From Sphingomonas sp. HF-S4 (lineage in GTDB: Bacteria > Pseudomonadota > Alphaproteobacteria > Sphingomonadales > Sphingomonadaceae): DNA of 64,000 bases. The notes beneath the pieces are model-generated. The model was not told the origin of the DNA and ran no database searches. It saw only the letters and a list, made by a program, of their open reading frames with translations. The position numbers were made by a program, and so were the translations under genes. Shown piece by piece: positions 37,693-48,984 of the stretch (position 1 is its first letter; the number at the start of each line of letters is the position of its first letter). The stretch covers positions 1,984,001-2,048,000 of the forward strand of contig NZ_JAWJEJ010000001.1 in assembly GCF_032911445.1 (NCBI RefSeq), read 5' to 3'.

Positions 37693-40368
37693 TTAGAACC
37701 TGGTACGCACGCTGGCGGCGAACAGGCGCCCGACCGGGCTTGCCGCGGTGGCGTCGTAGCCGCCACTGCCGTTGCCGCTCGGAGCGAGGTTCACATAAGG
37801 CGGCCGCTCGTTGAGCAGATTGCGCACTTCGAGGCCGAAGGACAACTCGCCACCCAGTGGATTGGCGCGATCGATCCGCCAATTGAGCGCGAGATCGACA
37901 GGCGTGTAGCTGCCGACCTGTTGGACCGGGCGGATGGCATCATTGGTATAGCCGCCGACATGGATGACCTGCGCCCGCGCCGAGAACGGCCCGTGATCCC
38001 AGTTGACGCTGCCGCGCAGCTTGAACTTGAGCGGGCGGAAGATCAGGTTTCGCTGATCGACAAGCGGCGCCGTCGGCGTGACCGCGACGCGATAATCGGT
38101 CAGGTACGTGCCGCTGGCATTGAAGCGCAGCATGTCCTCGCCGATCGGCAGGTCGTAGTCGGTGGTAAAGTCGATGCCGCGCGTGATCGAAACGCCCAAA
38201 TTCTGGCTGCGGCCGTCTACGAAAAGCTGGATCGGCTGCGCCGGCGCGCCAAGGACGACGACTCCGGCAGCGATCGCCTCCTGCACCCGCGTTGCCGCTG
38301 CCGTTCCGCGCAGGATGATGCCCGTGCCGGCATATTGCGCTTCCTGGTTGAGGATCGCGAGGTTCGAGAGGTTGGCGAGAACCTGGTTCTCGTACTTCAC
38401 GTCCCAATAGGTCACGCCGAACCGCAGCCGATCGAGCAGTTCGAAATCCGCGCCGACCGACCAGGTCTCGGCGGTCTCGGGCTTGAGGTCGAGGTTCTGA
38501 CCCGAGAGCGCCAGGCCCTGGATCGTCGCCCCGCCGGCCGGATTCTGATAGTTCTGGACGTAGAGATTGTTCGAGTTGCCGTAGATCTCGGGGATCGTCG
38601 GCGCGCGGAAGCTGGTGCCATAGCTGCCGCGCAGCTTGATGCCGCGGACCGGCGACCAGTTCACGCCGAACTTGGGATTGGTCGTCTTGCCGACATCGCT
38701 GTAGCGATCCTGGCGGACCGCCAGGTTGAGCTCCAGCCGCTCGAGCCCGGGGATCGCGTTCGCCGCGCCGAAGACTGGCAGGAACAGCTCGGCATAGGCA
38801 GAGTCGACGCTACGACCGAAATTCCGGAACGTGATCGGTGTCGTCGGCCCGCCGCGCGCGACACCCAGCGCCACGTCGAACTCCTGGCGCTCATAGCCCA
38901 GCGCCAGCTTCGCCTCGCCGCCCGGCAGCATGAACAGCCCGCCATTGGCGCGCGCTTCATATGCGGTGAGCTTGCCGTTGGTCGGCGCCAGGAAGATCTG
39001 ATCGGCGATGCTGTTCAGCACCGCGCGGCTCGTCCGGCCCAAGCCATAGGGATCGAACGCCGTCGCGGGATTGCTGCTCGCCAGTGCGGCATTCAGCGCG
39101 GCGTTGTTGATGCCGTTATATCCCGCCGAATAATCGTGGGTCTTGCCGAAGCCGACCAGTCCCTCGAGCTCCCAGCCATAAGGCAGCTTGACGCGCACGC
39201 CGGGCGTGATCTGCCAGCTCTCGGCCTGGCCATAGGTGTCACTGGGCGGCACGTCGTTGCGGAAGCTGTAGTCGAGCGTGTAGCTGGTGCCCGCGAAGCC
39301 CGCGGGACGCACGAAGAAGGCGTTGGTCGACGGCACGGTCAACGACGTCGCCGGGAACGCACCGCGGCGATAGAAATCGCGCTTCGAGTAGAAGCCATCG
39401 GCGAACACCGACAGCCAGTCGGTCAGCTCGAAGGTCGCGGTTCCGTTGACCGAGTCATACTTTTGCTCCGGGAACAGATCCTGCCCGTCCAGTTCGTCGC
39501 AACGATTGGCGGTGCCCGCCACCAGGCTTGCCGCCGTTCCCTGCGTGACGCCACCGGTGGGGATCGCATAGGAGATTCCGCCCGCGCGGATCGTACCGGG
39601 CGCGCATCGCGTCGTGCGATAGTCATTGCCGCCATAGGGCCGCTGGTCGCCGGTGAAGAAATCGCGATCGTCGCCGCTTAGGTTCGAGCGCTCGACATGC
39701 TCGTACGCAAGCATGACCTGCCCGCGGGAGAACGTCTTGCCGACCGCGGCACCGAGCGAATATTCGTGGAAGCTCCCACCCTGATCGATACCGGCGCGGG
39801 CGAAGGCCTCTACGCCGTTGAGGTTGCGCCGGGGCACCAGGTTGACCACGCCGGCAACCGCATCCGAACCGTAGATCGCCGAGGCGCCGTCCGCGACGAC
39901 TTCGACCCGCTCGACGCCCAGCGTCGGCAGCACCGACGGATCGGTGGAGCGGCTGTTGTTGACCACGCGGTGGCCATCGATCAGCACCAGCGTCGCATAG
40001 GGTCCGATGCCGCGCAGATTGACCGAATTGCCATAGGTGATGTTGCCCGAGCCGCCCGATTGCGCGCGCGAATTCTCCGACACGCCGAGTTCGAAATTCT
40101 GCGGGATTTCCTTGATCAGGCGGTCGACCGTGACCGCCCCCGACGCCTCGATCTGGTCGCGGCCGAGCGCAGTGACGGTCGACCCGACCGGCGTTGCGCC
40201 GCGCACCCGGCTTCCGGTGACCACGATGTCCGAGCCGCGCGTGCCGGCTGGCGCTTCCTGCGCCGTCTCGTCCTCCGGGACGTCCTGCGCACGCACTGCC
40301 ACCGGGCAGGCCAAGGCCGCCAGCGAAACGCCCAACAATAATCTCTCGAACTTCTTTGCCTGTGTCAT
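37693..40368 (-). CDS. TonB-dependent outer-membrane receptor (VVTGSR class, copy 1)
   Basis: This 891-residue TBDR has a signal peptide ending near AVRAQ (about residue 27), plug start SDIVVTGSRVRGATPVGSTV (about 46-65), LRGIGPYATLVLIDGHRVV (about 118-136), VERVEVVADGASAIYGSDAVAG (about 152-173) and a terminal VRTRF. The ATG giving MTQAKKFERL is preferred over one six codons upstream. Its barrel contains CAPGTIRAGGISYAIP, almost the same as in the receptor at 54439 (CAPGTITAGGGTYAIP), so the two are paralogues serving two operons. The ligand is unknown; the neighbouring secreted hydrolase suggests a plant ester or amide product. Confidence 0.93.
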   Translation of the reverse strand: MTQAKKFERLLLGVSLAALACPVAVRAQDVPEDETAQEAPAGTRGSDIVVTGSRVRGATPVGSTVTALGRDQIEASGAVTVDRLIKEIPQNFELGVSENSRAQSGGSGNITYGNSVNLRGIGPYATLVLIDGHRVVNNSRSTDPSVLPTLGVERVEVVADGASAIYGSDAVAGVVNLVPRRNLNGVEAFARAGIDQGGSFHEYSLGAAVGKTFSRGQVMLAYEHVERSNLSGDDRDFFTGDQRPYGGNDYRTTRCAPGTIRAGGISYAIPTGGVTQGTAASLVAGTANRCDELDGQDLFPEQKYDSVNGTATFELTDWLSVFADGFYSKRDFYRRGAFPATSLTVPSTNAFFVRPAGFAGTSYTLDYSFRNDVPPSDTYGQAESWQITPGVRVKLPYGWELEGLVGFGKTHDYSAGYNGINNAALNAALASSNPATAFDPYGLGRTSRAVLNSIADQIFLAPTNGKLTAYEARANGGLFMLPGGEAKLALGYERQEFDVALGVARGGPTTPITFRNFGRSVDSAYAELFLPVFGAANAIPGLERLELNLAVRQDRYSDVGKTTNPKFGVNWSPVRGIKLRGSYGTSFRAPTIPEIYGNSNNLYVQNYQNPAGGATIQGLALSGQNLDLKPETAETWSVGADFELLDRLRFGVTYWDVKYENQVLANLSNLAILNQEAQYAGTGIILRGTAAATRVQEAIAAGVVVLGAPAQPIQLFVDGRSQNLGVSITRGIDFTTDYDLPIGEDMLRFNASGTYLTDYRVAVTPTAPLVDQRNLIFRPLKFKLRGSVNWDHGPFSARAQVIHVGGYTNDAIRPVQQVGSYTPVDLALNWRIDRANPLGGELSFGLEVRNLLNERPPYVNLAPSGNGSGGYDATAASPVGRLFAASVRTRF

Positions 40369-40415
40369 AGTTGCCTCTCCCAGCATCCGGCTCGTTTCGG
40401 CCGGCTTTCCTATTC

Positions 40416-42149
40416 TCAGCGGACCAGCGGCAGCTCGATGCGCGATGGATCGCTGCCGCCGCGAAGCACCGTGATCCTGGGCGCCGGATCGCGCCGAATA
40501 TCCTTGAGGTTGCGCTGCCGCGGATCGGCGCCGGCGACGGTGAAGCGCAGCCGTGCCCCCGCCGGGACGACGCGCGACACCGGCGTCAGCGCGATCGAAA
40601 CCGGCGCCGCTTCGTCAGGCGCGAGCCCCATTGCGTCCTTCGACAATCCCGACTGCCAGGGCAGGCCGAAATTCGCATAGGGCGCCTGGGCGGGTTTGCG
40701 CTGGGCCAGCTTGAGCCGTCCGAAGGCGATCACCTCGGCCTTGCCGTCCGACTGCACCTGATCGAGATAGACGAATAAATCCGCGTCGGGATCGCTCGCA
40801 GTGACCGTGAGCCGCGCCACCGGAAAACCGATGAGCGTCATCGGCGCGCTCAAAGCGTTGCTGGTATAGCTCAGCCCATGCTCGCCCATTGGCTTGGGCC
40901 AGAACGCGAAATAGTCTGCAGGCGGAAGATCGTAGTCGACCGTGAAGGCGTCGCGTCCTTCGGCTCCCGGCGCGGCGCCGAAACTGCCGTCCTTGCCCGC
41001 GCGCACGACGCCGCCCCGCGCGTCGCCCAGGAACCAGGGCAAGGGTCGCGCGGCGATGCCGGGCAGTTGATCGGATCGGACATAGCGACCCGCGCCATCG
41101 AGGCCCTCGACCCAATAGGTCGCGCGCGGCGCCTTCTCGATGCCGTTGTCGACGCCCTTAAGATAGTGATCGAAATAGCGGGTGACTTCGCCGGTGAAGT
41201 CGAAGCCCGGAGGCGGCACGCAATGGTCGCCCGGGCCGGCTAGGAACTTGCCGTCCAGGCTGGCCGCACCGAACAGCGTCTGGGCGGTCGGCTCGTCATG
41301 CCAATTGCCCCAGAAATAGGTCGCGATGCCCGCATTGCGGATCGCAGGAAGGTATTTGTAGACCCCGGCCTCGTCCCAAAAGGCATTGCCCGTGAACGAC
41401 GAGACGCTGTCGCGATAGGGCATGCCGTACCAGAGCGGCCCCATCGGCGTGTTCCGTCCATGCTCGGCAACCGCGCGGCGCAATTCGGCACCGGTCCGAT
41501 CGGCATCGACGGGTATGCTGGCAAGGTCGACCGAGGCGGGCTCGTCGGGCCGGGTGTTGAACTGGGCGGTGATCCCGCCATTGCGGACGAAGGCGTATTT
41601 GTCGATGTCGGAGGCGCCGATGAACACCGCCTTCAATGCAGGCGGTGCCGTGCTCGCGGTGTGAAAGGTCGCCCCCCCCAAATACGAGCAGCCGATCATC
41701 CCGACCTTCCCGGTCGAATAGGGCTGGCGCGCGAGCCACTGGATCAGATCGTAGCCGTCGCGCGCCTCGGTACGATCCTGGAAGCCGCGGCGATGCCCGA
41801 AGGATGCGCCCTTGCCGCGAATGTCGGCGACTGCGACGACATAGCCGGCACGTAGAAGCGAACGCAGCGCGAGGCCGTCGCTCAATGCCGCCTCGACCAG
41901 CTTGCCCTTGTCGTCGCGGAAGCGCGCCCGGTACGGCGTGAAGACGAAGATAGTCGGGCGACGCTCCGCGACTGCCTTGCCCCCGGATGCCGGGCGATAG
42001 ATGTTGACCGCGAGGCGCGTGCCATCGCGGACCTGCACGTAGCGCGACTGCCGGACATGATCCGGCGTCGCTTCTTCCTGCGCGACGGCATGGCTGCCGC
42101 CGACGAGAAGCAGCGCGGCAGTGCCAAGGCCGACGACCCGGTCCAGCAT
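40416..42149 (-). CDS. Secreted CocE/NonD-type (X-Pro dipeptidyl-peptidase-like) hydrolase
   Basis: This 577-residue protein has a signal peptide (hydrophobic stretch ending SHAVAQ, about residue 24), an alpha/beta-hydrolase domain with nucleophile elbow MIGCSYLGGATF (Ser in GCSYLG, about residue 155), PTIFVFTPYRARF (about 65-77), and a C-terminal jelly-roll domain (about 390-577: LTVTASDPDADLFVYLDQV, PVSRVVPAGARLRFTVAGADP). CocE-like enzymes split esters or peptides. It is the first gene of the leftward operon, 120 bp from the divergent GntR gene, and probably acts in the periplasm on the substrate imported by the receptor. Confidence 0.9.
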   Translation of the reverse strand: MLDRVVGLGTAALLLVGGSHAVAQEEATPDHVRQSRYVQVRDGTRLAVNIYRPASGGKAVAERRPTIFVFTPYRARFRDDKGKLVEAALSDGLALRSLLRAGYVVAVADIRGKGASFGHRRGFQDRTEARDGYDLIQWLARQPYSTGKVGMIGCSYLGGATFHTASTAPPALKAVFIGASDIDKYAFVRNGGITAQFNTRPDEPASVDLASIPVDADRTGAELRRAVAEHGRNTPMGPLWYGMPYRDSVSSFTGNAFWDEAGVYKYLPAIRNAGIATYFWGNWHDEPTAQTLFGAASLDGKFLAGPGDHCVPPPGFDFTGEVTRYFDHYLKGVDNGIEKAPRATYWVEGLDGAGRYVRSDQLPGIAARPLPWFLGDARGGVVRAGKDGSFGAAPGAEGRDAFTVDYDLPPADYFAFWPKPMGEHGLSYTSNALSAPMTLIGFPVARLTVTASDPDADLFVYLDQVQSDGKAEVIAFGRLKLAQRKPAQAPYANFGLPWQSGLSKDAMGLAPDEAAPVSIALTPVSRVVPAGARLRFTVAGADPRQRNLKDIRRDPAPRITVLRGGSDPSRIELPLVR

Positions 42150-42224
42150 CCTCTCACTCCGTTTTTTTTCTTGGGTTACGTTTCTGAAAGTGCCGCGGCG
42201 GACGCAAAGGAATAATCACTGACG

Positions 42225-42240
42225 AAATTGTTGACAATTT
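42225..42240. promoter_or_regulatory. FadR-subfamily GntR operator
   Basis: AAATTGT-TG-ACAATTT is a perfect 7-bp dyad with a 2-bp centre. Its core TTGTTGACAA fits the FadR-subfamily GntR consensus TNGT-N0-3-ACNA. It lies 30 bp before the gntR ATG and 76 bp before the divergent hydrolase, so binding would control both the regulator and the operon; it also contains a TTGACA -35-like element. Confidence 0.7.
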
Positions 42241-42269
42241 AATCGACGATAGCGCAATAGCTTAGCAGG

Positions 42270-42944
42270 ATGATCCAGTTCGCCGGAGGGCCGATCGGCC
42301 CCGCTCCTTCCAGTCACGAGATCGCAGCCTGGGTTCGCGAGCGCATCCGGCGTGGGCAATTCGTGCCCGAGCAACGCCTGATCGAAGTCGACATCATCCG
42401 AGCCACCGGGGGCAGCCGCGTGCGCGTTCGCGAGGCGTTGCAGCGGCTCGCGGCGGAAGGCCTCGTCACCATCGAGCCCTTCCGCGGCGCGTCGGTGCGC
42501 AGTGCCAGTCTCGAGGAGCTTCGACATATCTACCGCGCCCGCGCGGCGCTGGAAGGCATCACCGCAGGCGATTTCGCGACCTCGGCCAGCGATGCCCAAC
42601 GCACCCGCCTTCAGGAGATCCAGGACGAGCTCGAGCGCTGCGTCACCGAGCGTTCACCCGAGCGCTTCGGCCGTCTCAATGCCGAGTGGCACGAATTGCT
42701 GGTCGAGGGTTCGGGCAACACGATCATCGGCGAACTGCTCCAGCGGCTGAGCGTGCCAATCCACCGCCTGTTGTTCGAAAGCTTCTACGACGCCGATCGG
42801 CTGCGCACCGCGAACGAGGACCATCGCCGGATCCTCGCCGCGATCCTTGCCCACGACGCCGCCGGCGCCGAAGCGGCGATGCGGGCGCACGTCCATGCCG
42901 GTTTCCAGACGCTCTCGGCGATCGAACGCGAATATCGCGTCTGA
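42270..42944 (+). CDS. GntR-family regulator (FadR/FCD type)
   Basis: This 224-residue protein has an N-terminal winged HTH (about residues 15-78: VDIIRATGGSRVRVREALQRLAAEG without the usual L-A-x-x-L-G spacing but with the same VREALQRL recognition helix) and a C-terminal all-helical FCD domain (about 85-220) with the metal ligands suggested by the Asp/His residues of NAEWHELLVEGSGN and ANEDHRRILAAILAHDA. It is divergent from the long leftward operon and convergent with purU (9 bp between stops). FCD regulators usually sense carboxylates, agreeing with the TRAP transporter in the target operon. Confidence 0.88.
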   Translation: MIQFAGGPIGPAPSSHEIAAWVRERIRRGQFVPEQRLIEVDIIRATGGSRVRVREALQRLAAEGLVTIEPFRGASVRSASLEELRHIYRARAALEGITAGDFATSASDAQRTRLQEIQDELERCVTERSPERFGRLNAEWHELLVEGSGNTIIGELLQRLSVPIHRLLFESFYDADRLRTANEDHRRILAAILAHDAAGAEAAMRAHVHAGFQTLSAIEREYRV

Positions 42945-42953
42945 GCGCAGGCC

Positions 42954-45360
<2,407 letters not shown>

Positions 45361-45382
45361 ACCGGCCTTCGGGAGAAGCACC

Positions 45383-46255
45383 ATGAACGCCCTTGCTACA
45401 CGCCCCTCGCCGGACACAGGTCCGGCGAGCGCCTTGCTGCGCGGTTATTCGATCGAGATCACATCCAAGGATGTCGCCAGCCTTGCCAGCGCCGCGGACG
45501 CGCTGGCGCCCGGTACACGCATCGCGATCACGTCGCTGCCGGGTGAAAGCCTGGCGCAGCGCCTTGCCACCACCCAGGCCGTGCTGCGCCACGGATTCCG
45601 CCCGGTGCCGCATATCGCGGCGCGGCGCCTGCCTTCGGCTCAGGCGCTGGAAACCCTGCTCGAAGCGTTTGCCGATATCGGTGCCGTGCAGGACCTGTTC
45701 GTCATCGCCGGGGACGTGGACAAGGCGGAAGGCCCCTTCGACGACGCGCTGGCGGTGATCCGCAGCGGGCTTCTTGCCCGCTATGGTGCGGAGCATATCG
45801 GTATCGGCGGCTATCCCGAGGGGCATCCCAGGATCGGTCGCGACCGATTGTGGGCGGCCTTGCGCGACAAGACCGTAGCGGCGAGCGACCAGGGCCTGGA
45901 CGTGTCGATCGTGACGCAATTCGGCTTCGAGGCCGAGCTCGCGACCCTGTGGGTGAAGCGTGTCCGCGAGACGGGGATCGACGCGCCGATCCGCATCGGG
46001 ATTCCCGGGCCCGCGAGCGCGGCGGCGCTGCTGCGGTTTGCCACGCGCTGCGGCGTGCGGGCGTCCGGCTCGGCACTGCGCAAATACGGGATGTCGGTCA
46101 CGCGACTGATGCAGTCCGCGGGACCGGACGCCTATGTCCGCGACATCGCGGCGGGGCTGGCAGCGTTCCCGAGCGGCGAAGTCGGGTTGCATTTCTATCC
46201 GTTCGGCGGGCTCGGCAACACGGTCCGCTGGATCGCCGAAGCAGGCGCGCACTGA
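45383..46255 (+). CDS. metF: Methylenetetrahydrofolate reductase
   Basis: This 290-residue MetF-like flavoprotein has YSIEITSKDV near the N-terminus where MTHFR has the catalytic Glu, FRPVPHIAARRL (about residues 73-84), FVIAGDVDKAEGPFDDAL (about 106-123), IGIGGYPEGHP (about 140-150) and VTQFGFEAE (about 176-184). It oxidises or reduces 5-methyl-THF/5,10-methylene-THF; next to ligM it is expected to regenerate 5,10-methylene-THF from the methyl group released from vanillate. It is convergent with the PrpD gene (10 bp between stops). Confidence 0.92.
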   Translation: MNALATRPSPDTGPASALLRGYSIEITSKDVASLASAADALAPGTRIAITSLPGESLAQRLATTQAVLRHGFRPVPHIAARRLPSAQALETLLEAFADIGAVQDLFVIAGDVDKAEGPFDDALAVIRSGLLARYGAEHIGIGGYPEGHPRIGRDRLWAALRDKTVAASDQGLDVSIVTQFGFEAELATLWVKRVRETGIDAPIRIGIPGPASAAALLRFATRCGVRASGSALRKYGMSVTRLMQSAGPDAYVRDIAAGLAAFPSGEVGLHFYPFGGLGNTVRWIAEAGAH

Positions 46256-46265
46256 GACGTCCGGC

Positions 46266-47645
46266 TTAGTCGAGCAGGCTGCCTGCTGACATATCGGGAC
46301 TGCCCTCCAGGATGCGGTGCGCGAGCGCTTCGGCGCGCGCGGGATCGACGGGCTGGGCCGCCTTGGCTGCGCAGCGAACGAACTTCTCGACCATCGCCGG
46401 CTGGGTAAGCGGGCGCGCCGGGCTGCCCCGCGGGACCAGCACCGAATGCTCCAGCCGCTCGCCATCCTCCAGCAGGATCGATAGCGCGCCGCATGCCGCG
46501 TGTGCGCGGCCCCAGCCGGGATTGCGCTTCTCGAACACCTTGGCCGCCACCGCCAGCACGCCGGGCTCGGCGCGCCCCGCGGCGTCGAACGAGTCGAGCG
46601 TGATTTCGCCATGCACCAGGGCGTGCGCCACGGTGAACGGGATGCTGAACTTCGCCTGGATCGCGCTTTGCGGCGCCGCCTTGGCTGCCTGCGGCCGGAT
46701 CAGCATCTCCTGGATCAGCCCGGTCTCGGCTTCGATCCGCGCGATCGGGCGCCCGGCAATCCTGGGACGCAGGAGGAGCGCGGCCTCGATATAGCCATGC
46801 GTTCCCCGGCAGCTCGGCCAAGGCTTCAGGCTGACCTCGTCGCCGAGGAAGCGCGTGCCCAAGCCTTGAGTCAGCCGCGCCGTGGGGGCGCCCCCGCCAT
46901 AGACCGCGAAGAAACCCGCTTTGCCTTCGAGCGGCGCGGCGAAGGCGCGCGCCCCGCCGCGGGCCAGCAGGGCGGCCTCGACTCCGGCCCGTGCAGCGTA
47001 GCTCTCGCGCACCGCCCGGACCGGGGAGTCCACATCATATTTGATCTCGCCGGGAAAGCTGCCCTGCAGCATCGCCAGCCCCATCGCATCGATCACGCCC
47101 TCCGCATCAAGGCCGAGCAGCCGCGCGCTCGCCGCCGCCGCCGCGATCATCCCAACGAGCGGCGGTGGATACCAGCCGCCCTCCTCATAGGCCCGCGGTG
47201 CGGCGACCGAGAGCCGGCAGGCGAGATCGGTCCCTGCGGTCATCGCCGCTAGGAAGGTCGCCATATCGATCCGGGGATCGGCGTCGGCAAGCGCGAGCAG
47301 CGCCGGCACGACTGCGGCGCTGGGATGCGCAGGCCCTTCGTCGAACGTGTCGCCGAAATCCAGCGCGTGCGCGAGTGCGCCGTTCGCCAGTGCGGCTGCG
47401 GCGGGAGCGACCCGCGCGTCGAACCCGAGCAGTCGCGACGGACCTACGCCGCCGTCCAGCGCGTGGCGGCGATAGGGCGATGCCTCATCGGCCAGCCCGC
47501 TCGCGCCGAGCATCACGCCAATCGTGTCGAGGAGCGACCGGCGCGTGGCTGCAACCGTTTCGGGCGGCAGCGCATCGGCGCGGAGGCGCGAAACATGATC
47601 CGCAAGCTGGCGGGACACGCCGAGGATTGTTTTATCGGAAAACAT
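46266..47645 (-). CDS. MmgE/PrpD-family protein
   Basis: This 459-residue member of the MmgE/PrpD (2-methylcitrate dehydratase / aconitate decarboxylase-like) superfamily has RRSLLDTIGVMLGA (about residues 35-48), ANGALAHALDFGDTFDEGPAHPSAAVVPALLALA (about 85-118; quoted landmarks ALDFGDTFDEG and HPSA) and GSFPGEIKYDVDSPVRA (about 193-209). The ATG complement is 47643-47645; a LacI-type operator begins 2 bp before it, so the mRNA leader is very short or the true start is slightly internal. It is divergent from a secreted hydrolase. Substrate is probably a tricarboxylate-like or methyl-branched acid; not determinable. Confidence 0.88.
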   Translation of the reverse strand: MFSDKTILGVSRQLADHVSRLRADALPPETVAATRRSLLDTIGVMLGASGLADEASPYRRHALDGGVGPSRLLGFDARVAPAAAALANGALAHALDFGDTFDEGPAHPSAAVVPALLALADADPRIDMATFLAAMTAGTDLACRLSVAAPRAYEEGGWYPPPLVGMIAAAAASARLLGLDAEGVIDAMGLAMLQGSFPGEIKYDVDSPVRAVRESYAARAGVEAALLARGGARAFAAPLEGKAGFFAVYGGGAPTARLTQGLGTRFLGDEVSLKPWPSCRGTHGYIEAALLLRPRIAGRPIARIEAETGLIQEMLIRPQAAKAAPQSAIQAKFSIPFTVAHALVHGEITLDSFDAAGRAEPGVLAVAAKVFEKRNPGWGRAHAACGALSILLEDGERLEHSVLVPRGSPARPLTQPAMVEKFVRCAAKAAQPVDPARAEALAHRILEGSPDMSAGSLLD

Positions 47646-47647
47646 TA

Positions 47648-47661
47648 TGCAAACGCTTTCA
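47648..47661. promoter_or_regulatory. LacI-family operator, divergent MmgE/PrpD-hydrolase region
   Basis: TGCAAACGCTTTCA fits the LacI/GalR consensus TGNAANCGNTTNCA at every fixed position. It lies in the 64-bp gap between the PrpD-family gene and the secreted hydrolase and resembles the sites at 49978 and 51028, so the LacI-type protein encoded at 49989 is the likely ligand. Confidence 0.75.
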
Positions 47662-47709
47662 TCAACCCCTGCCGCGAGAGCAAGCCCAAAAATCGAACGG
47701 GAGTATCCG

Positions 47710-48981
47710 ATGGCCGTCCGGCACCTCATTCTTTCCGCTTTGGTATTCGCGACCCTTCCAGTCGCGCCATCGCGCGGCGGCCAGGCGGCGCCGGGCGAGA
47801 CGGCCCCCCTCCCCTCCGGCGCGCGCTGGGCGGGCGAGATGCCGGCGCGCTGGAACGGCACGTTGCTGCTGTTCAGCCGCGGCTATTCGCCTGCCCTGGG
47901 CGCGCCCGAACCCGCACCGCGGCAAGTCCGCGACGCACTGCTTGCCGAGGGCTATGCGCTGGCAGCTTCGGATTATGGCGCATCCGGCTGGGCGCTCGAA
48001 CAGGCGGTTCCGGCCCAGCGGGACACCGTCGCCGCCTTCGCCGCCCGCTATGGCAAGCCGAAGCGCGTCATCGTCTGGGGCCATTCGATGGGCGGGCTGG
48101 TGAGCACCGCGCTGGCCGAGCAGCGCCCGGCTGCCGTGGACGGCGCGCTGGCGATGTGCGCGTCGATCGGCGGTGCGGTGGGGATGATGAACATGGCGCT
48201 CGACGGCGCCTATGCCTTTCGCACGCTGGTCGCGCCCGACGCCGGCATCCGGCTGGTCGAGATCGACGACGATCGCGCCAACGCCAAACGCGTCGGCGAG
48301 GCTTTGGCGGGGGCGATGCAGACTCCCGCCGGCCGCGCCCGGATCGCGCTTGCCGGCGTGCTCGCGGGCATTCCGGGCTGGACGCGCAGCGACGGACCCG
48401 AGCCCGCACCCGGCGATCATGAAGCGCAGATCGAGGAGATCGCGCGCAGCTTCGCGATGGGCGCGTTCCTGCCGCGGGTCGACCAGGAGAAGCGCGCCGG
48501 GGGGGTGTTTTCATGGAACACCGGGGTGGAGTATCGCGCGCAGCTGGCGCGCTCCGGGCGCCGCGCCTTCGTCGAGGCGCTGTACCGCAAGGCTGGGCTC
48601 GATCTCGACGCCGACCTGAGGCGGCTCGATGCCGGGCCGCGTGTAAGGGCGAAGCCGCAGGCGACCGGTTACATGATGCGCAACTATACCCCGAACGCCC
48701 GGCCGCAGGTGCCGCTGCTCGCGGTCCAGACGATCGGCGACGGATTGACCCCGCCATCGCTCCAGCGCGGCTATGCCGATGCGGCGCGCGGCGACGTCCG
48801 CAGCCTCTATGTCCGCGCCGCGGGCCATTGCACCTTCACGCCAGAGGTCACGCTGGCCGCGATCCGCCATCTCGACCGGCGCCTGCAGACCGGCCGGTGG
48901 GACAAGGCGCCGGTGCAGTTCACGCCCTATACGCCGCCGCCGATGCTGCGCCCCTGCATTCGCGGCGGCCGGTGCAAATAG
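47710..48981 (+). CDS. Secreted alpha/beta hydrolase
   Basis: This 423-residue protein begins with a signal peptide (MAVRHLILSALVFATLPVAPS) and has the nucleophile elbow VWGHSMGGLVS (Ser at about residue 120) and a late VRAAGHCTF (about 374) supplying the catalytic His. The ATG has GGGAG at 47699-47703 as ribosome-binding site; an in-frame ATG at 47647 lies in the operator. It shows no closer family that I can name, but secreted esterases of this type accompany tannases. It is convergent with another hydrolase gene (3 bp between stops). Confidence 0.8.
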   Translation: MAVRHLILSALVFATLPVAPSRGGQAAPGETAPLPSGARWAGEMPARWNGTLLLFSRGYSPALGAPEPAPRQVRDALLAEGYALAASDYGASGWALEQAVPAQRDTVAAFAARYGKPKRVIVWGHSMGGLVSTALAEQRPAAVDGALAMCASIGGAVGMMNMALDGAYAFRTLVAPDAGIRLVEIDDDRANAKRVGEALAGAMQTPAGRARIALAGVLAGIPGWTRSDGPEPAPGDHEAQIEEIARSFAMGAFLPRVDQEKRAGGVFSWNTGVEYRAQLARSGRRAFVEALYRKAGLDLDADLRRLDAGPRVRAKPQATGYMMRNYTPNARPQVPLLAVQTIGDGLTPPSLQRGYADAARGDVRSLYVRAAGHCTFTPEVTLAAIRHLDRRLQTGRWDKAPVQFTPYTPPPMLRPCIRGGRCK

Positions 48982-48984
48982 CGG

